Of a DNA stretch of 64,000 nucleotides, positions 1 through 8,424 are shown in pieces; positions within the stretch are counted from its first letter, which is position 1; every line of letters begins with the position of its first letter. This DNA comes from an uncultured Collinsella sp. Its GTDB lineage: Bacteria; Actinomycetota; Coriobacteriia; Coriobacteriales; Coriobacteriaceae. Below the pieces are notes generated by a model. The model searched no databases. It saw nothing but the letters and a program-made list of their open reading frames with translations, and was not told the DNA's origin. The stretch covers positions 1 through 64,000 of the forward strand of contig CAAFGE010000041.1 of NCBI GenBank assembly GCA_900762355.1, in the 5' to 3' direction. The position numbers and the translations under genes were made by a program.

Positions 1-58
1 ATATCGTCCCGCGCGCAGTTTCGCAGCGCAGCGAGAATGTTTGAGCACGGGATGATAT
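1..58. repeat. Imperfect inverted repeat downstream of def, possibly cut by the window edge
   Basis: Arms ATATCGTCCCG (1-11) and CGGGATGATAT (48-58) match at 10 of 11 positions and enclose a second short GC-rich hairpin around 20-38. It lies just past the stop of def on the minus strand. There is no clear T-run, so a plain terminator is doubtful. The element may extend beyond the window. Confidence 0.4.
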
Positions 59-85
59 AGGCGGGCGCCCCGGGGACGGACAAAC

Positions 86-622
86 CTACTCCGTCTCGCC
101 CGGTCGAGCGCCGCGGGCCAGGGCGTCCTGGTACTCCTTGACCGCCTTGATGCGCTGCATCGGCTTCAGTCGCTCGAACATGGTATTGCCATGCAGGTGA
201 TCGATCTCGTGCTGCAAGCACACGCAGAACAGATCGCCCGTGGCCTCATAGCGAATCAGGTTGGCGTCAAGGTCGTACGCCTCAACGACAACGTGATCGG
301 GACGCTCAATCTCGCAGCTAATGCCGGGAATGGACAGGCAGCCCTCGCTAAACGGCACCAGGTGATCGCTCTGCTCAACAATCACGGGATTGATGAGCAC
401 GTACGGGTCGTAGTCGTTCTTGTCGCTGTAGTCGCAGTCGATGGTAACGAGCTGAATGAGCTCGCCGATCTGCGGAGCAGCCAGGCCGCAACCGCCGTTA
501 TCGAACATCATTTTCTTCATCTTCTCGGCAAGCGCCTCGATCGCCGGGGTGATCTCCTCGATGATGGCGCACTCCTGGCGCAGACGAGGGTCGGGCGACA
601 GTACGATTCCGTTGGCTTCCAT
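86..622 (-). CDS. def: Peptide deformylase
   Basis: Removes the N-formyl group from nascent proteins, using a metal ion. All three family motifs are visible: GCGLAAPQIG (about residue 46), EGCLSIPG (about 93) and QHEIDHLHG (about 137, the HExxH metal site). At 178 residues it is of normal size. I chose the second ATG (622) because GAAAGG lies about 7 nt ahead of it, whereas the first ATG (628) abuts that site. It follows priA by 18 nt and is probably cotranscribed with it. Confidence 0.95.
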   Translation of the reverse strand: MEANGIVLSPDPRLRQECAIIEEITPAIEALAEKMKKMMFDNGGCGLAAPQIGELIQLVTIDCDYSDKNDYDPYVLINPVIVEQSDHLVPFSEGCLSIPGISCEIERPDHVVVEAYDLDANLIRYEATGDLFCVCLQHEIDHLHGNTMFERLKPMQRIKAVKEYQDALARGARPGETE

Positions 623-640
623 GGCCATCCTTTCGGTTTG

Positions 641-3094
641 TTACATCAAATCATAGGCATCGACGTCAACGCTCACGCTCACGCCGCGCACAGAGCCCAC
701 CTCTTTGAGGCAGGCGTCGATATCATCAGAGACATGGTACCCCACGGGCGACTTCACAAGCAGATGGAAGCGGTAACGGTCCTTGGCTCTCTCGATTACA
801 CACGAAGACGGGCCCAGCACCTGCGGCACGGAACTCCCCACCCGCAAAAAGTCGGGCGCGGCGGCATGCCAGCGGCGCTTAAGAAGCTTTGCGATACGCC
901 CGACGTAGTCCTGCGCGTCGTCTCGGTTCGCCGACCACACCAAGATGTTGACCAGGCGAACAAACGGAGGGTACAGCGCGTCGCGGCGCTGGTCCAGGTC
1001 GTAGTCGGTAAAGATCGAACGGTCGTGCTCGGCAACGGCGCGAATGACAGGGTCCTCGGGCAGGTACGTCTGAATGATGACCTCGCCAGGGCGATCGCCG
1101 CGTCCGGCACGGCCCGCGACCTGCTCCAGCAAATCGTAGGCGCGCTCCCCCGCTCTAAAATCGGGCAGCTTTAGCGCAAAGTCGGCATTGACCACACCTA
1201 CGAGCGTGACCTCAGGAAAGTCGAGGCCTTTGGCGATCATCTGGGTGCCCAGCAGCACTGCGCAATCGGCGGCATCGAACTGCTCGAGCAGCTTTTTGTG
1301 CGCATCCTTGCCGCGCGTGGAATCGGCATCCATGCGGATGATGGCGACGTCCTCGGGCAGCATCTGGTGCAGTGCGTCCTCGATCTGCTGCGTGCCCAGC
1401 CCCATTTTTGCCAGGTAGCGACTGCCACATTTGGGGCAACGACTCGTGGGCGCGGGATACGGCTGCACGCGCCAGAAGGATCCGCATGTGTGACATTGCA
1501 GCGTGTGCGTACGCTCGTGATACGTGAGCGCGGTGGAGCAGTGGTTGCAGGTGGGAACGCAGCCGCACTCGCGACACATCAGGAACGGCGCAAAGCCACG
1601 GCGGTTATGCAGCAGCACGGCCTTTTCGCGGCGCTCGACCACACGCTCCAGGCCTTCCATCAGCGGTTTTGAGAACATGGAGCGGCTGCCGTGTGCGAAC
1701 TCGCGGCGCAGGTCGGCAATGCGAACCGTGGGCAGGACCGCGTGCCCAGGGCGTTCGGGCATCTCGACGCGCGTCCAGGTGGCGCCGCCGTACGTGCCGC
1801 GGCGGCAGCGGTCGAGGGCCTCGGCCGAGGGCGTTGCGGAGCCCAGCACGAGTGGGCAGCGATAGCGGCGCGCCATCTCGGCAGCCACCTCGCGCGCATG
1901 GTAACGCGGGCTGGAACCTTGCTTGTAGCTGGTCTCGTGCTCCTCGTCGATGATGATGAGGCCCAAGTCGCTGAGCGGGCAAAAGAGCGCCGAACGTGCG
2001 CCGACGACCACGCGGGCCGCACCGCTGGAAACCATATCCCACTGGTCCAGACGCTCGCCAGCAGAAAGACGCGAGTGGAAAACCGCGACCGTCTCGCCAA
2101 AGCGGGAGCGGAAGCGGCCGACGGTCTGGGCTGTCAGCGAAATCTCGGGTACCAGCACGCAGGCAGAGCGGCCAGCCGCGAGCACGCGCTCGATGGCGGA
2201 TAGATAGACCTCGGTTTTGCCGGAGCCCGTAACACCGTCCACGAGCACCACGTCGCCGTGCGCATCCAGGCGAGCGCGCTCAATCTGCGCGAGCGCTTGC
2301 TGCTGACCGTTCGTAAGCGCGACCGGCGGTTTGCCGCTTGCAGAGGACAGCGTAGTCTGCTCGCTGCAACCGCGCCAGGCACGGCGCTCCTCCACCACCA
2401 CGACGCCACGTTTTTCGAGCGCCTTGATGGTCGCCGACATACTGTTATAGAGAAGGTTGAGGTCGCGCGTCGTGACAGGACCACACTGGAGCGCCTCGAT
2501 GAGTTGGCGCTGGCGGACCGCGGTCTTGGGTGGCGTGTAATCAAAGCCTTCGGGCGTAAGCATCACCCAGCGGTTTTGGATGGGTTTGACGGCTGGACGT
2601 TCAACCGTCCACACGCCGTCGTCCCCCTTGACCACACGCGGGCTACCGCCCGGGGGCAAAAACAGGCGCAGGCACTCGGAAAGCGTCGCGACATACTCAC
2701 GGCTCATCCAGCATGCGATACGGGCAGCCTCGGCGGTAAAGAGCGGTTTGCTGAGGATGGCCTCGATGGGCTTGATGCGCACGGGGTCGAGGGCGTTGTT
2801 ACCCGGCAGATCGCTCAGCTCAGGCGCAATGTCGACGATATAGCCCGCGGCCGCACGGTTACCAAAGTGGACCAGGACCGTGGATCCGATCTGCGCCTCG
2901 TTGGCAAGGGACTCAGGGATGCCGTAAGCAAACGGTTCCGACAGCGCACGGGTGGGGATGTCGAGGACCACGCTCGCGTAGGCGGCAGGGAGCTCGGGCG
3001 CAGGCTTAGACTGAGCCGAGGCAGCGGCAGGCTTGGGCTTCACCGGAGCTTCCTCCGGTTCCGGCGAACCAAACAGCGACAGTTGTTGAGCCAT
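641..3094 (-). CDS. priA: Primosomal protein N' (replication restart helicase PriA)
   Basis: A 3'-5' DNA helicase that reloads the replisome at stalled forks. Visible parts in order: an N-terminal tail, the 3'-end-binding domain (about 40-140), Walker A GVTGSGKTE (about 287), a DEEH box, and a zinc-binding region with eight cysteines in CxxC pairs (about 500-550) inside the C-terminal helicase lobe. At 817 residues it is slightly long, owing to the tail. That tail starts MAQQLSLFGSP, and residues 4-8 match the beta-clamp-binding consensus QL(S/D)LF. A palindromic element (3127-3228) occupies its upstream region. Confidence 0.95.
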   Translation of the reverse strand: MAQQLSLFGSPEPEEAPVKPKPAAASAQSKPAPELPAAYASVVLDIPTRALSEPFAYGIPESLANEAQIGSTVLVHFGNRAAAGYIVDIAPELSDLPGNNALDPVRIKPIEAILSKPLFTAEAARIACWMSREYVATLSECLRLFLPPGGSPRVVKGDDGVWTVERPAVKPIQNRWVMLTPEGFDYTPPKTAVRQRQLIEALQCGPVTTRDLNLLYNSMSATIKALEKRGVVVVEERRAWRGCSEQTTLSSASGKPPVALTNGQQQALAQIERARLDAHGDVVLVDGVTGSGKTEVYLSAIERVLAAGRSACVLVPEISLTAQTVGRFRSRFGETVAVFHSRLSAGERLDQWDMVSSGAARVVVGARSALFCPLSDLGLIIIDEEHETSYKQGSSPRYHAREVAAEMARRYRCPLVLGSATPSAEALDRCRRGTYGGATWTRVEMPERPGHAVLPTVRIADLRREFAHGSRSMFSKPLMEGLERVVERREKAVLLHNRRGFAPFLMCRECGCVPTCNHCSTALTYHERTHTLQCHTCGSFWRVQPYPAPTSRCPKCGSRYLAKMGLGTQQIEDALHQMLPEDVAIIRMDADSTRGKDAHKKLLEQFDAADCAVLLGTQMIAKGLDFPEVTLVGVVNADFALKLPDFRAGERAYDLLEQVAGRAGRGDRPGEVIIQTYLPEDPVIRAVAEHDRSIFTDYDLDQRRDALYPPFVRLVNILVWSANRDDAQDYVGRIAKLLKRRWHAAAPDFLRVGSSVPQVLGPSSCVIERAKDRYRFHLLVKSPVGYHVSDDIDACLKEVGSVRGVSVSVDVDAYDLM

Positions 3095-3126
3095 ACACCA
3101 CCTCTAACGAACGGACCTGAAAGGGG

Positions 3127-3228
3127 TGGGACAAAATAATCAGTAGAGTTTGTCCCATGGCCGATACGAGTGTCGAGCTCGTTGCGTCACTCGAACATGG
3201 GACAAACACTACTGATTATTTTGTCCCA
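3127..3228. repeat. Nested palindromic element (GGGACAAA family), paired hairpins
   Basis: Two inverted 33-nt copies (3127-3159 and 3196-3228) match at 32 of 33 positions. Each copy is itself a hairpin with arms TGGGACAAA/TTTGTCCCA and a 13-nt loop. The 36-nt spacer contains a third short stem, CGAGTG/CACTCG. The arrangement resembles a REP/BIME unit. It lies between the gltX terminator and priA. Confidence 0.85.
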
Positions 3229-3257
3229 GCAACCCACTCATCGGTACAGAAACAAGA

Positions 3258-3279
3258 GCCCCGCTCGAGGGAACGGGGC
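3258..3279 (-). terminator. Probable rho-independent terminator of gltX
   Basis: Read on the minus strand, a GCCCCG/CGGGGC stem is followed by a T-rich stretch (TCTTGTTTCT), 26 nt after the gltX stop. Confidence 0.6.
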
Positions 3280-3304
3280 CCGGATACATGCGTTTGCGCG
3301 TCTA

Positions 3305-4780
3305 CTACAGCGCCATCGTGCGGGCGCGGTCGATGCGCGCCAGGCAGTCGTCGCGGCCGACGAGTGCCATGGTCTCGCCCAGCGGAGGGCTCACCATGTT
3401 GCCGCAAACGGCCACACGCACGGCCTGGAACACCACGCGCTTCTTGAGGTCCATCTGCTCGGGCAGCGGCTCAAGCGCAGCGTCGATGTTCGCGGCTGTC
3501 CACTCGTCCACGCCCTCGAGCGCGGCCTTGGCGGCGTCCAGAATGGAACCCATGCCCTCCTTGGCCAGGCCCTTGTTGACAGACCTCTCGTCATACTCGA
3601 GCGTCTCGGCCGTGGCAAAGATGGGGGCGGCGACGGTCACGGCGTCGGCCGGCATCTTGGTGCGCGGCTTGACGATGGCGGCAAGCGCGTCGATCCAGTC
3701 CTCGCCGTACTCGACGTTGCCCTCGATGAGACCCGCCTCGTGCAGCTCGGGGACCATGATCTCGTCGGCAAACTGGGCATCGGGCATGCCGTTGATGTAC
3801 TCGGCGTTGACCCAGTCGAGTTTCTTGGGGTCGAAGGTCGCCGGGTTCTTGGAGATGCGGTCGAGCGAGAACTTGCTGGCCAGGACATCGCGCGGAATGA
3901 TTGTGGTCTCGCCGTCGAGCGACCAGCCGAGCAGCGCCAGATAGTTGACGAAGGCGTCGGACAGGTAACCAGCGTCGCGGTACTCCTCCACCGAGGTGGC
4001 GCCGTGGCGCTTGGAGAGCTTCTTGCCGTCGGCACCCAAGATCATGGAAATGTGGGCGAACGTCGGCACGGGCGCGCCGAGGGCCTCGTAGACCATGACC
4101 TGACGCGGGGTGTTGGACAGGTGGTCGTCGCCGCGGATGACATGGGTAATCTTCATCATGGCGTCGTCGACGACGGTCGCGAAGTTGTACGTGGGCGTGC
4201 CATCGGAGCGGAAGATGACAAAGTCGTCGAGCTCCTTGGCGTCGAAGGTCACCTCGCCGTGGACGGCGTCGTGGACGACGACGTCGCCGCGGTCCTCGGG
4301 CACCTTGATGCGCAGGACGTAGGACTCGCCGGCCTCGATGCGGCGGCGGGCCTCCTCGGGATCAAGATCGCGGCAACGACGCTGATAGCCCTGGAAGGGG
4401 TCCTTGCGCTCCTGCGCGGCCTTGCGGTCGGCATCGAGCTGCTCCTTGGTGCAGAAGCAGGGATAGGCCTTGCCCTCATCCCAAAGCTTCTGGGCGGCCT
4501 GCTTGTACAGGTCCAGGCGCTCGGTCTGGGCATAGGGACCATAGTCGCCGCCCACCTCGGGGCCCTCGTCCCAGTCCAAGCCCAGCCAACGCATGGCGCG
4601 CAAAATGATCTGCGTGTTCTCGTCGGTGGAACGGGTGGGATCGGTGTCGTCGATGCGCAGAATGAACGTACCGCCGTTTGCGCGGGCGAAAGCCCAGTTA
4701 TAGATAGCGGTGCGGGCGCCGCCGATGTGCAGCTTGCCCGTCGGTGAGGGTGCAAAGCGGACGCGAACGTCTGATGCCAT
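3305..4780 (-). CDS. gltX: Glutamyl-tRNA synthetase
   Basis: Charges tRNA-Glu with glutamate; two tRNA-Glu genes lie 33 kb away in this window. The class I signature is present: PTGKLHIGGARTA (HIGH-type motif, about residue 10) and GKKLSKRHG (KMSKS motif, about 250). At 491 residues it is of standard length. The start is the ATG at 4780, preceded by GGAG with good spacing; the longer frame upstream adds only non-homologous residues. It is transcribed divergently from metK. Confidence 0.95.
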   Translation of the reverse strand: MASDVRVRFAPSPTGKLHIGGARTAIYNWAFARANGGTFILRIDDTDPTRSTDENTQIILRAMRWLGLDWDEGPEVGGDYGPYAQTERLDLYKQAAQKLWDEGKAYPCFCTKEQLDADRKAAQERKDPFQGYQRRCRDLDPEEARRRIEAGESYVLRIKVPEDRGDVVVHDAVHGEVTFDAKELDDFVIFRSDGTPTYNFATVVDDAMMKITHVIRGDDHLSNTPRQVMVYEALGAPVPTFAHISMILGADGKKLSKRHGATSVEEYRDAGYLSDAFVNYLALLGWSLDGETTIIPRDVLASKFSLDRISKNPATFDPKKLDWVNAEYINGMPDAQFADEIMVPELHEAGLIEGNVEYGEDWIDALAAIVKPRTKMPADAVTVAAPIFATAETLEYDERSVNKGLAKEGMGSILDAAKAALEGVDEWTAANIDAALEPLPEQMDLKKRVVFQAVRVAVCGNMVSPPLGETMALVGRDDCLARIDRARTMAL

Positions 4781-4860
4781 GGAAATCTCCTCGATTGCAG
4801 GATGGATGTCTAACCGCACCAGTATAAAGCATCAAAGCAACCTCCGCACAAAGGGCACCG

Positions 4861-4941
4861 ACCCACTCATTGGGGACAGACTTAAATGACTACCCAATGA
4901 GCACCCGACTGGTCATTTAAGTCTGTCCCCAATGAGTGGGT
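4861..4941. repeat. Perfect 30-bp inverted repeat (GGGGACAGAC family)
   Basis: The arms at 4861-4890 and 4912-4941 are exact reverse complements over 30 bp, with a 21-nt spacer. The arms carry the key sequence TTGGGGACAGACTTAAATGA. The element fills the gltX-metK divergent gap and could form a long hairpin or cruciform. There are no T-runs to suggest a terminator. Sequences like this are often REP elements associated with Y1 (RAYT) transposases, which is an inference here. Confidence 0.85.
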
Positions 4942-4997
4942 GCGGAAAGGGTGTGAATGTTTGATTTACGCGCTATGATGTGCCCTTGCATAGAGAG

Positions 4998-5024
4998 CCC
5001 GGCGGAATGGTAACGGTCGCCGGG
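4998..5024 (+). promoter_or_regulatory. Hairpin in the metK leader
   Basis: A 7-bp stem CCCGGCG/CGCCGGG with a 13-nt loop is followed by a short T-run (ACACGTTTTTG), ending about 22 nt before the metK start. It could be an attenuator or simple leader structure. No recognised SAM riboswitch core is visible. Confidence 0.3.
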
Positions 5025-5046
5025 ACACGTTTTTGAAAGGACAATC

Positions 5047-6327
<1,281 letters not shown>

Positions 6328-6364
6328 GCTAACCCGAAAAGCTACAGCCAAAAATCAACGCACC

Positions 6365-6405
6365 AAAAGAAGTACCGGTCCCAACCGGTACTTCTTTTAT
6401 TTTAA
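6365..6405 (+). terminator. Rho-independent terminator of metK
   Basis: A perfect 15-bp stem (6365-6379 with 6384-6398) has a CCCA loop and is followed by ATTTTAA. The stem begins with an A-run and ends with a T-run, so it could work in both directions. Confidence 0.9.
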
Positions 6406-6492
6406 GGTGGTGAAGATGAGCCGACCTGGGACATGGAATAGGTCACAGGCCGATTAATTTCGCAGCAGAGCGACTCCAACCATGTATCCTAA

Positions 6493-6612
6493 GTTCCGAG
6501 GGCTTTAGTATTTGGTCGATCGCGAGTTCCGCACGAGCCGGAGAGCACTTAATGTGCTCTCCGTGCGAGCAGGACTGTAGAGCAGGCGACCAAATACTAA
6601 AGCTCTCGGAAC
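6493..6612. repeat. Large palindrome with internal hairpin upstream of serine dehydratase
   Basis: The outer arms at 6493-6518 and 6587-6612 match at 25 of 26 positions; in RNA the remaining pair is G-U. Inside is a perfect 10-bp hairpin, CGGAGAGCAC/GTGCTCTCCG (6539-6563, loop TTAAT), extended by CGCA/TGCG. The whole folds as a stalk with an internal stem. It occupies the 340-nt gap between metK and sdaA, 55 nt before the start codon. It could be a mobile palindrome or a structured leader. I do not recognise it as a known riboswitch or T-box. Confidence 0.75.
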
Positions 6613-6667
6613 GGCGGGACAGAGTATGCCCCGCCCATCGGGACGACGGGATAGAACAGGAGCGCAT

Positions 6668-8275
6668 ATGGCAAGCAAGCCGCAAACACTAGCTACGACC
6701 TCGGCATTCGAGATCTTGGGCCCCGTCATGGTCGGCCCCAGTTCTTCGCACACCGCCGGCGCCCTGCGCTGCGCCCAAGTTGCCGCCAGCCTGCTGGAAG
6801 GCCGCATCACTAAGGTCACCTTTGGCCTGTGGAACTCCTTTGCCCACACCTACCGCGGCCACGGCACCGATCGTGCGCTCGTCGCGGGCATCCTGGGCCT
6901 CGACACCGATGACGAGAACATCAAGCAGGCCTTCGACCTCGCGCACGAGCAGGGCCTCGAATATCACTTTGACATCAAGGGCGACGACGCCTCCATCCAC
7001 CCCAACACCGTCGACATCGACATGGTCGACGACACGGGCGCCACGGCCCAGGTCCGCGGTGAGAGCCTGGGCGGCGGCAAGATGCGCATCAGCCGCATTA
7101 ACGGCGTCGGCGTCGACATCTCGGGCATGTACTCCACACTCTTCGTGGCGCACTACGACGTCCCCGGCGTGCTCGCCGCGCTCACGAACCTGCTCGCCTA
7201 CGCACACGTGAACATCGCCTTCTGCCGCACCTACCGCACCGAAGTGGGCGGCCAGGCCTACTCCGTCTTCGAGACCGACGGCGCGCCCGACGACACCGTC
7301 GTCCCCATGCTCCGCAAACTCGACAATGTCGATTACGCGACCTTTATCGAGCTCCCCGGTTCTGCCTCGTCGCTCTCCCCCGGTGTCTCGGCAAAGGAGA
7401 TCTTCGACGACGGCGAGCAGCTGCTCGATGCGTGCGCCGAGCTCGGCCTGAATATCGGCGCCGTTATGGCCGTGCGCGAGGCGCGTCTGACCGGCGAGGC
7501 CCACGCCGTCGCCGCCATGCGCCGCGTGCTCGACGTCATGCGCGAGGAGACCACGACCCCCATCGTCAATCCGCAACGATCGCTCGGCGGGCTTATCGGC
7601 GGCGAGGCTAAACTCGTCGATGCCACCGGCCGCAACGATTTGAGCACGAGCCTGATGGGCACCGTTCAAACCGACGCCGTGGCCCGCGCGATGGCCGTGC
7701 TCGAGCGCTCCGCCACGATGGGAGTGATCGTCGCCGCTCCCACGGCAGGCTCCGCGGGTGTCGTGCCCGGCTGCGTGCTGGCGCTCGCCGATCACCTTCA
7801 GCTCGACGACGAGCAGGTCATGGACGCGCTCTACTGCGCAGCCGCCATCGGCCTCAACCTCACCACGAGCGCCTGCGTCGCCGGTGCCGAGGGCGGCTGC
7901 CAGGCTGAGGTAGGAAGTGCGGCCGCCATGGCAGCCGCCGCGCTGGTGCAGATGCTCGGCGGCACGCCCGGGCAGGCGCTCGACGCCAGTTCCATCGCGC
8001 TGAGTAACTTGCTGGGCCTCGTTTGTGACCCCGTCGGTGGCCTCGTGGAGGTACCCTGCCAAAACCGCAACGCCATCGGCGTGGCAGCCGCCTTTAGCTC
8101 GGCGCAGCTTGCACTTGCCGGTATCAAGAGCCTGGTGCCGTTTGACCAGATGGCGCACGTCATGCTCTCCGTGGGCCACGCGTTGCCGGCCACGCTGCGC
8201 GAGACGGCAAAGGGTGGCATCGCGCAGGCTCCGGCCGCACTTTCGGCCTGTGCAAAATGCGGTGTGTGCGGATAG
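6668..8275 (+). CDS. sdaA: L-serine ammonia-lyase (serine dehydratase), single-chain Fe-S enzyme
   Basis: Converts L-serine to pyruvate and ammonia using a [4Fe-4S] cluster. The N-terminal beta domain carries GPSSSHTAGALR (about residue 20) and an ACT-like stretch (about 150-215). The alpha domain follows, with cysteines at VVPGC and in SACVAGAEGGCQAE. The chain ends CAKCGVCG, with a penultimate cysteine as in the Legionella enzyme, where a C-terminal tail cysteine ligates the cluster. At 535 residues both domains are fused. The start is the ATG at 6668, preceded by AGGAG; the upstream in-frame ATG at 6626 has no such site. Confidence 0.93.
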   Translation: MASKPQTLATTSAFEILGPVMVGPSSSHTAGALRCAQVAASLLEGRITKVTFGLWNSFAHTYRGHGTDRALVAGILGLDTDDENIKQAFDLAHEQGLEYHFDIKGDDASIHPNTVDIDMVDDTGATAQVRGESLGGGKMRISRINGVGVDISGMYSTLFVAHYDVPGVLAALTNLLAYAHVNIAFCRTYRTEVGGQAYSVFETDGAPDDTVVPMLRKLDNVDYATFIELPGSASSLSPGVSAKEIFDDGEQLLDACAELGLNIGAVMAVREARLTGEAHAVAAMRRVLDVMREETTTPIVNPQRSLGGLIGGEAKLVDATGRNDLSTSLMGTVQTDAVARAMAVLERSATMGVIVAAPTAGSAGVVPGCVLALADHLQLDDEQVMDALYCAAAIGLNLTTSACVAGAEGGCQAEVGSAAAMAAAALVQMLGGTPGQALDASSIALSNLLGLVCDPVGGLVEVPCQNRNAIGVAAAFSSAQLALAGIKSLVPFDQMAHVMLSVGHALPATLRETAKGGIAQAPAALSACAKCGVCG

Positions 8276-8294
8276 CGACAAAGAAAGACTCGAA

Positions 8295-8321
8295 GGTGGG
8301 ACAAATGTCCCACCTCTTTTG
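8295..8321 (+). terminator. Terminator after serine dehydratase (GGGACA-type hairpin)
   Basis: A 9-bp stem AGGTGGGAC/GTCCCACCT with AAAT loop is followed by CTTTT. It is the shortest relative of the GGGAC palindromes at 3127 and 47528. Confidence 0.8.
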
Positions 8322-8361
8322 AATGCCACCGTTTCCATACCACAAACAACTAGGTAATCGC

Positions 8362-8367
8362 TATAAT
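8362..8367 (+). promoter_or_regulatory. Candidate -10 box for the L,D-transpeptidase gene
   Basis: A consensus TATAAT lies 58 nt before the chosen start. No convincing -35 hexamer is seen at 16-18 nt upstream. Confidence 0.35.
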
Positions 8368-8424
8368 GCAAGCCCAGTAAAAACACGATGAGCCGCAAGG
8401 CGAAATTCGAAGGATATGCATACG

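Noticed and set aside
3127..3228. CRISPR array
   Set aside because: Only two inverted copies with a single spacer; no regularly spaced direct repeats or cas genes anywhere in the window.
3170..4747. A 525-residue plus-strand open frame opposite gltX
   Set aside because: It mirrors gltX codon structure, has no recognisable family and no ribosome site; long antisense frames are expected in GC-rich coding DNA.
4942..5046. SAM riboswitch in front of metK
   Set aside because: Only one small hairpin is visible; none of the conserved SAM-I or SAM-II cores could be found.
6493..6612. T-box leader upstream of serine dehydratase
   Set aside because: No T-box antiterminator sequence or specifier loop, and the downstream gene is catabolic.
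6689..8398. A 569-residue minus-strand open frame opposite serine dehydratase
   Set aside because: Same reason: shadow of a conserved gene, with no family features of its own.
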